Assembly (NCBI GenBank): GCA_028565635.1
Contig: JAOXYB010036240.1
Span: forward strand, 1-13,762
Source of the DNA: Phoronis ovalis
Taxonomy: Eukaryota; Phoronida; Phoronidae
Length of the DNA: 13,762 nucleotides
Direction of reading: 5' to 3'
Shown: positions 8,397-13,762 of the stretch, in pieces
Layout: every line of letters begins with the position of its first letter
How positions within the stretch are numbered: the stretch's first letter is position 1
The notes under the pieces: model-generated
Seen by the model: only the letters and a program-made list of their open reading frames with translations
Database searches by the model: none
Told to the model about the DNA's origin: nothing
Position numbers and translations under genes: made by a program

Positions 8397-8945
8397 GTTC
8401 ATACCGGGAAGGTCTTGTTAAGGCCATAGTTCATGAAAAAGTGTTTCTGAGCAAAAACATTAATTTTGATTAACAGTATACTTTACCACAATGTCAAAAA
8501 TATATTGAAATACAAAGCTGTAGACACAAAAATAATCACTGTTTGAACAATAATTCAACCCAACAATATACCAAGCCTAATCTGGTACTGTAACAACATT
8601 TTTACAGTAGTACATATATGTATACATTATGTATTCACAGAAAACCTCCTCACATGTTAGACAAAATGTTTATATCTATGTACTATACATGCGAATGAAT
8701 GAGTATCGCCTGACAAATTGCAACATATTTGCGATGCATGATGTATTTGATAATCATTATATGCTTATGAAAGATTTAATGGATATTAAATACAATCTAG
8801 ATAATTTATCAAAATATGCCGTAAAATACACAAAGTAGATTAAACTTTAATGCAATCACGTACATCTGTTTTATCAATGTTACCAGCATTGAGATGAAAT
8901 GCAAACAGTTTTTACATAAAAAGAGCAGAAGCAATGGCACATATT
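8397..8945 (+). repeat. 3' tandem duplication, copy B
   Basis: This directly follows copy A with a 3-base junction. It begins GTTCATACCGGGAAGGTC and ends GCAATGGCACATATT. The offset to copy A shrinks from 588 to 552 bases, so this copy has lost about 36 bases in total or copy A has gained them. A 69-codon open frame at 8629-8838 is interrupted in copy A and is not considered a gene. Confidence 0.88.
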
Positions 8946-9152
8946 AATGAACTATTTATATGACAACAATGATATTTCATGGTATGAAAGTGCATGTATA
9001 ATCCTCTTAATCTCATTTCGTTAATTACTAATGACGACTTTCTAACAACAAAATTATCCAAAGTGTCAAAATAATCAATAATTTACAGATTCCTTTGTGT
9101 GGGATTGCAAGATCTTTAGTTGCAAATGCCTAATTAGAGTATGAGAATGTCT

Positions 9153-9674
9153 TCATGGCACGACCCTTACTAAATATCCGGAATTCGTGTGCCAAAGATA
9201 TAAGGGTCTCCCATGGACCTCACTGGCTTGCTGATGTTTAGTACGCACACCCAAAGCTGTTTTCGACCGGTCAGATTTATATGGAACATAACTAGGATTA
9301 AAACTCATGGCAACGGGTCGGCTAGATCCAACTGATGAGAACGGCCGTGCATATCTTCTATCGTTATCATCCCATGGTTGATGACCTAAACTTTCCGTCA
9401 ACCACGGAGCACTGGTTGAGTGAATTGGATCAACTATTGCTTTCCTATCTCGATTTCGGTCGTGAACAATAGCTGGTAATTCTAATTTCTTGGAAACAGG
9501 AACCGTATATGCGGTATACGTTAAATCTGGATTTGGTTTGCGTATGGTTTTGTATGGCCCAGTTCCTTCCTCGCGAGGTTTCATAGATAATTCTTCTTGT
9601 AAAAACAATCCATATGTTTGGTTGCTTGTTACTGGTTTCAGTTCATGCCAATAGTGTGGTCGTTGTACGGGCAT
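9153..9674 (-). CDS. Uncharacterised basic Pro/Tyr/Arg-rich protein, 173 aa
   Basis: The reading frame runs from ATG (9674-9672) to TGA (9155-9153). I do not recognise the family. The product is soluble-looking, with no signal peptide or membrane segment, and is rich in Pro, Tyr, Arg and Trp. Short motifs include RPHYWHELKP near the start, GPYKTIRKPNPDLTYTAY, APWLTESLGHQPW and FNPSYVPYKSD. Such composition and size are common among small ciliary and sperm microtubule-associated proteins; this is inference from style only. The frame stays open upstream to 9770 without another ATG. A strong acceptor (TTTCTTTTTGCAG, exon from 9687) lies just ahead of the ATG, so a 5' exon may exist. A donor-like A|GTAAGG at 9170-9165 could replace the last six residues with a further exon. 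The gene converges on CDC6. Confidence 0.7.
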   Translation of the reverse strand: MPVQRPHYWHELKPVTSNQTYGLFLQEELSMKPREEGTGPYKTIRKPNPDLTYTAYTVPVSKKLELPAIVHDRNRDRKAIVDPIHSTSAPWLTESLGHQPWDDNDRRYARPFSSVGSSRPVAMSFNPSYVPYKSDRSKTALGVRTKHQQASEVHGRPLYLWHTNSGYLVRVVP

Positions 9675-9764
9675 TTTCAAAAGTGTCCTGCAAAAAGAAA
9701 GCGCCGATACAATGGTTGATATTATTACAACAGAGTTTTCAGAACTAACACTTTCTGATTCTGT

Positions 9765-9863
9765 CTTATTTCAGTGGCGCGATACCACTCTATATATAGC
9801 ATTGATTTGATAAATTTTGAAAGCAGCAACCTTACTGCATTACAATTTCAAACCCTTAGCAAC
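9765..9863 (-). promoter_or_regulatory. Possible promoter of the minus-strand gene
   Basis: A TATA-like CTATATATAG (9790-9799) would place the start of minus-strand transcription near 9765, giving a 5' UTR of about 90 bases with no ATG before 9674. Farther upstream, two AGCAAC elements (9825-9830 and 9858-9863, plus-strand reading) lie 33 bases apart; this is the RFX half-site (GTTGCT on the other strand). RFX factors drive ciliary genes. A full X-box is not present, so the reading is tentative. Confidence 0.3.
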
Positions 9864-9869
9864 TGTTCG

Positions 9870-12800
9870 GGATTTAAAAAAAAATAAAAGCTACCGTTTA
9901 TTACATTGTCACAAATGGTTAAAAGTATAGGTAGACATTCAAAAATCAATGTCTAATTAACCATTGATTATAACCTAGATATAAACCGTGCTAGACTCTA
10001 AAGTTCATTGTGTATTATTTATCTACACTAGAGCAACAACAAACTGCTAATCAATTTATCAGAATATGTATGACATAATACATCATATATGAGACACGAA
10101 CATTTTCAAATTAAAAACAAACGTTAGAGATATTGCTTCATTTATTTATATTATGGTCGTTGTGTAGTGGCACTTTAGGAGACTACAGGTGGTTTTTAAT
10201 TTTTTTTTTCACTTCCATAGAAAACAATCTATGTTGCTATTTTATGGATAAAGAAACTTATCTACTTCTATTCCGTTTGTTATTTAAATAATTTTGAAAA
10301 CATTTACATAAAATGAAAACGTAGTTTCAAAGACCCTGCTTTGTTTTTTTTAAATGTTTTGTAACAGTAAATGTTATTCTTTCACTTAATTGATCATAAA
10401 AATGCTGGCGTAATAATTTTAATAAGGATTTTATTTAGGATTATAATACACAAGAAAATTATATGTATTATATAGGAATGTCATGAATATATTAGCTTTT
10501 CACTATCAGCTGTAGCTTTCACTATCCTTTCAATAGTGTTACATTGTACGCCTCTCCCGACGCCTCTGCGTCATCAAGCATAGCTCATATTACACTAATG
10601 CAATTAAAAACTATCAACTTAGCAAAACCTCGGGGAATTTTAGCTTTTTATATTTTAATACACTCATAATTCTTACGTTTCAAAAAAGATTTAACTTTTG
10701 AGTAGAAGAGGGGCTAGGGGGGGAATAACCATGACATGATTGGGTTTCCTAGGTTTTTTTATCCATGTCCTGATATTAAAGTAGAAAACAGTTGTTATCC
10801 GTGCTCTTATTTTTGGTAATTTTATGAGTACCAGTTAAATGATTATATGAAAACACGGACACATCTCAGAATAATCATAACAACAAATGTAGCAGATGTC
10901 TTAAAATACGATTACTGAGAAAGTTATTTTTTGAATATAATTGAACTTTACATTTCACATATTTACTCCGAGAGAAAAAATCTCAACTACCGTGACCAGT
11001 TGCATTAAAATTTGAAAATCTATGATGTGTACCATACAATACTACGACAAAATAATTTTGTTAAAAATAAAAAGAGAGAGATTATAAATAAACTAACCAA
11101 ATAAACATATACTCGACAATATAAATGTTAATTAACAGTAGCTCCCCACCTGGCAGGAGTCAAGGAAATGCATTGGGTAATTTAGGAATTTTTTAATATT
11201 CTCTAAGAATATACTTACAACTTTTGTGAACCAAGTTAAAATTCCAGTCAGCTACTCTTGTACAAAAATGCAAAGCACTTTTATGAATCTATAATTCCTG
11301 TTTCAGTACTTTGATTGAATATTAATATGTCACCCAGTCACTCAAGGTTCAGGAACGTGCTATCACCTTGCCGTTTTATCCACCACAAGTGATAGGTGTA
11401 GCAGGTAACGTGAATAAAATAAAACCTACGCAAATCGAAAGTTCATTTTTTGTGGTTTTTCTCCCAAAACATTTGCTGATGTCATTGCTTGTTATAAAAA
11501 ACGTCAATTTTAACATAAAACTGTGAATTTAAGGGAGATATTAATGTATTTGTAACAAAAATGCAGGTTACTTTTATTAAGATTATTTATCGTTTTCGAC
11601 CTTCCGTTGCTAGAGAAGCTTTACGCATGCTTAACTGTAATAATTCAATACACATACAAACAGGTTGTTTACTTAAATAGGGATTGAAATTTCTAATCTG
11701 TACCCAAACAATTTCTATTTGATACACACAAAAAGATCTGTATGTCAGCAAATACAAATTGAAAAGCCTTTACCAATTATAGCGTGTCATATTACCGAAA
11801 AATTGCACATAATGCATGATATTCAAATTGACTGTAATATGTTTAATGCTTGAATTAATGATGCTATTTGCGCATAAATGTAAAGAAAGGTATAATTGAT
11901 GTCCTAGTGCTTCAGAATGAAATTTCACTGCAAAGCAACCAAAAGAACTACGTATAAAATGCTGATGGATAAAATTCTAAAGTGTATTCAATAAATAATT
12001 GAGCGTTCATAATGCACTGCGTTTTCTAAAAATATTCCTATTTTACGAAAAGCCTCGTTTGACCTAATACTAGTCCATCTGTGCGCTGATGCCTCTTATT
12101 GTTTTATCTGTTTTGTAAAAAAACAGCCGCGCGACTGGTATAAAAATTCTTACATAGAATTACTGCCTTTAACAATAAAAAACGCAGTTTAATCTGTAAT
12201 AAATTGGTACCCTATCCAAGACTGATTTGTTTCGACAAGTTAATTGGTACCCTTAACATTTTTCGAACAGCAAAAAGCCAATACTATTACCGCAAAAATT
12301 GGACCCCAAGCAATTCAAGACTCGTCGTGTAAAACAGACTTTATAAGACCAGGGTTAAAAACTATACATTTTTTATCAAAATTGCTGATTTTCCTACCCT
12401 AAACGCGTAAACATGCGTGGCGTAAACATGAGTGACGCGCTTGGTCCTCAAATAAACACCCTTTTCACGCGTTGTTACTATAACGAGCATGATTAACCAC
12501 ATTTTATTGAGTCCCCCCCTCCGTGCATATTATACAACTTGTGACTTTAATACATAAATATCCCGTACCATACGGATCTCTTTTCTTCTTTTTATCTCGA
12601 GAACGCACACATCAATCTTTCCAAATATGAAAATCGTGTTTCGAAAAAAAACCTCCGTTATTGGCCTTTTTATCATTACTTTAATTTTTACCTTTTGAAA
12701 TCCATTGTTTATATTTAAGCTACATTGGGATGGATTGAAACAGTTACAGGTAGCAACATTTTATTTTACTTCCAAAAGTAGGAATACTGACAGTACTGTT

Positions 12801-13486
12801 CAAATTACTCCTAACACTTCCGCAGCATGACCGGAACTCAACATGATCACCATTGCAAACAACAGTGGATTTATTCGTCGGGTATATGTTTTATAGTATA
12901 TCCAGCCATATATAATACATATTTTTTATGTTAATACGAGTTAAGAAATAAAGGGAATGCTTGAATGCATCAGGTTTGTATGGTGCGATATTACAGTTTT
13001 TCTGTTTTCTTTCTACGGTTTCAGACAATAGCACGATCACGAGACTCAAATTCCTACAACCACTGTGGTCATACTTCATTGTCATAAAATTCCCGTAATA
13101 TTCGTACCGACAAAAATAAACCGGGTTTACATTAAAATAAAGTTACGATGTCCACACTTGCACAGATGACTTTTTTTGTGAATATCATTTCCTTATATAA
13201 TTTTGAAAACAAATAATGTTTTGTGGAAAATACAAATACTTTCAGATTTTTTCAATAATGTAAGAAATTACATGTTTTATATGTGTTTATGTATTTTTAA
13301 AAAGCGTGTAGCATAATAAAATTATTAATGAAATCAAGGATGTTGTCTCAAATCTATTTTTGCAGTGACCTTCCTGTTTTATCAACTATAATTAAGGCTC
13401 CCACTTGAGAAACAACATTTTTATTAAACTGTATTTTATTTGTATTGTCTACTGTCTTTTATTATCAACTATTTCATTTTATACAG
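9870..13486. other. AT-rich region without identified genes
   Basis: No convincing exon, RNA gene or large repeat is visible on either strand. Small features are ACGCCTCT twice at 10548-10567, a 15-bp tandem pair at 12405-12434, and AATTGGTACCC twice near 12203 and 12242. A 64-codon minus-strand frame at 12891-13085 has no recognisable motifs and is taken as chance. The region may be upstream regulatory DNA of the minus-strand gene or an intron of a larger gene. Confidence 0.5.
12405..12434. repeat. 15-bp tandem pair
   Basis: GCGTAAACATGCGTG is followed immediately by GCGTAAACATGAGTG, 14 of 15 bases identical, and the flanks are also CG-rich (ACGCGC). Two copies only. The GTAAACA core resembles a forkhead-factor site, so it may be a doubled binding site or simple slippage. 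Confidence 0.6.
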
Positions 13487-13762
13487 TCCATGGTGTACAA
13501 CCAAGAAAAACATGAAAAGCCACAACCTACAGAAATTACTTTGGAAAGCCATATTTATACTTCAATACAGGACAGCAACTGATAGGTGATCTTGGTGAAA
13601 CTTTGATCAACATTTAATTTTTAGATAACCATCAATGTACAGAATGCTACAGTTTATCATTAAAAAAACAATTACAGTAACAAATAAAACAAGACAACGA
13701 CGATTCGAAGAATCATCATTGTACGCTGTTTAAATTGGCTATTTGAGCGAAAGGAATGGCAT
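13487..13762. other. Right-hand end of window, possible exon
   Basis: After an acceptor-like TTTTATACAG, an open stretch runs 31 codons to TGA at 13580-13582, and AATAAA follows at 13683-13688. This resembles a terminal exon but the predicted peptide matches nothing I know. The remaining sequence is AT-rich without other features. Confidence 0.2.

Noticed and set aside
8629-8838. 69-codon plus-strand open frame in the 3' duplication
   Set aside because: Its frame is not kept in the other repeat copy, so selection on a protein is unlikely.
9765-9774. Plus-strand acceptor-like TTATTTCAG
   Set aside because: It lies upstream of a minus-strand gene and no plus-strand coding frame follows.
12891-13085. 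64-codon minus-strand open frame
   Set aside because: Low-complexity AT-driven peptide, no splice signals in a sensible place, no known motif.

Overview
This window looks like nuclear DNA from an invertebrate-like metazoan. It is AT-rich, its one clear protein-coding gene is broken by ten GT-AG introns, and it has polyadenylation-type signals and no bacterial gene packing. The exact taxon cannot be told from the sequence.

The core (about 1.1-7.7 kb, plus strand) is a complete CDC6 gene, which encodes the AAA+ replication-licensing ATPase. I assembled ten coding exons by hand (1559-2159, 3131-3286, 3607-3806, 4143-4309, 4510-4616, 5381-5520, 5774-5939, 6187-6398, 6614-6754, 7135-7227). All junctions keep the frame, giving 660 residues. 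Walker A, Walker B, sensor 1, sensor 2 and the C-terminal winged-helix region are all visible. The N-terminal regulatory arm has a KEN box, nine full Cdk sites and a CDC6-like degron motif. A probable non-coding first exon ends at 1254. Ahead of it lie a CCAAT box and a symmetrical E2F site, as expected for a G1/S gene. A polyadenylation signal sits at 7652.

The 5' flank is structured. A segment of about 260 bp occurs twice in direct orientation (465-723 and 848-1112), and the downstream copy carries the proximal promoter. A 124-bp imperfect hairpin with CpG-rich arms (723-846) separates the copies. The 3' flank holds a second, unrelated tandem duplication of 550-585 bp (7809-8393 and 8397-8945).

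Beyond it, a convergent minus-strand gene (about 9674 to 9153) encodes a 173-residue basic protein rich in Pro, Tyr and Arg that I do not recognise. It may have a TATA box and two RFX-like half-sites upstream. From about 9.87 kb to the end there is AT-rich sequence with only small repeats and one weak candidate exon.

I see no CRISPR array, phage, toxin or virus. The items most worth a second look are the duplicated promoter with its hairpin, the unidentified minus-strand gene, and the degron and Cdk-site layout of the CDC6 N-terminus.
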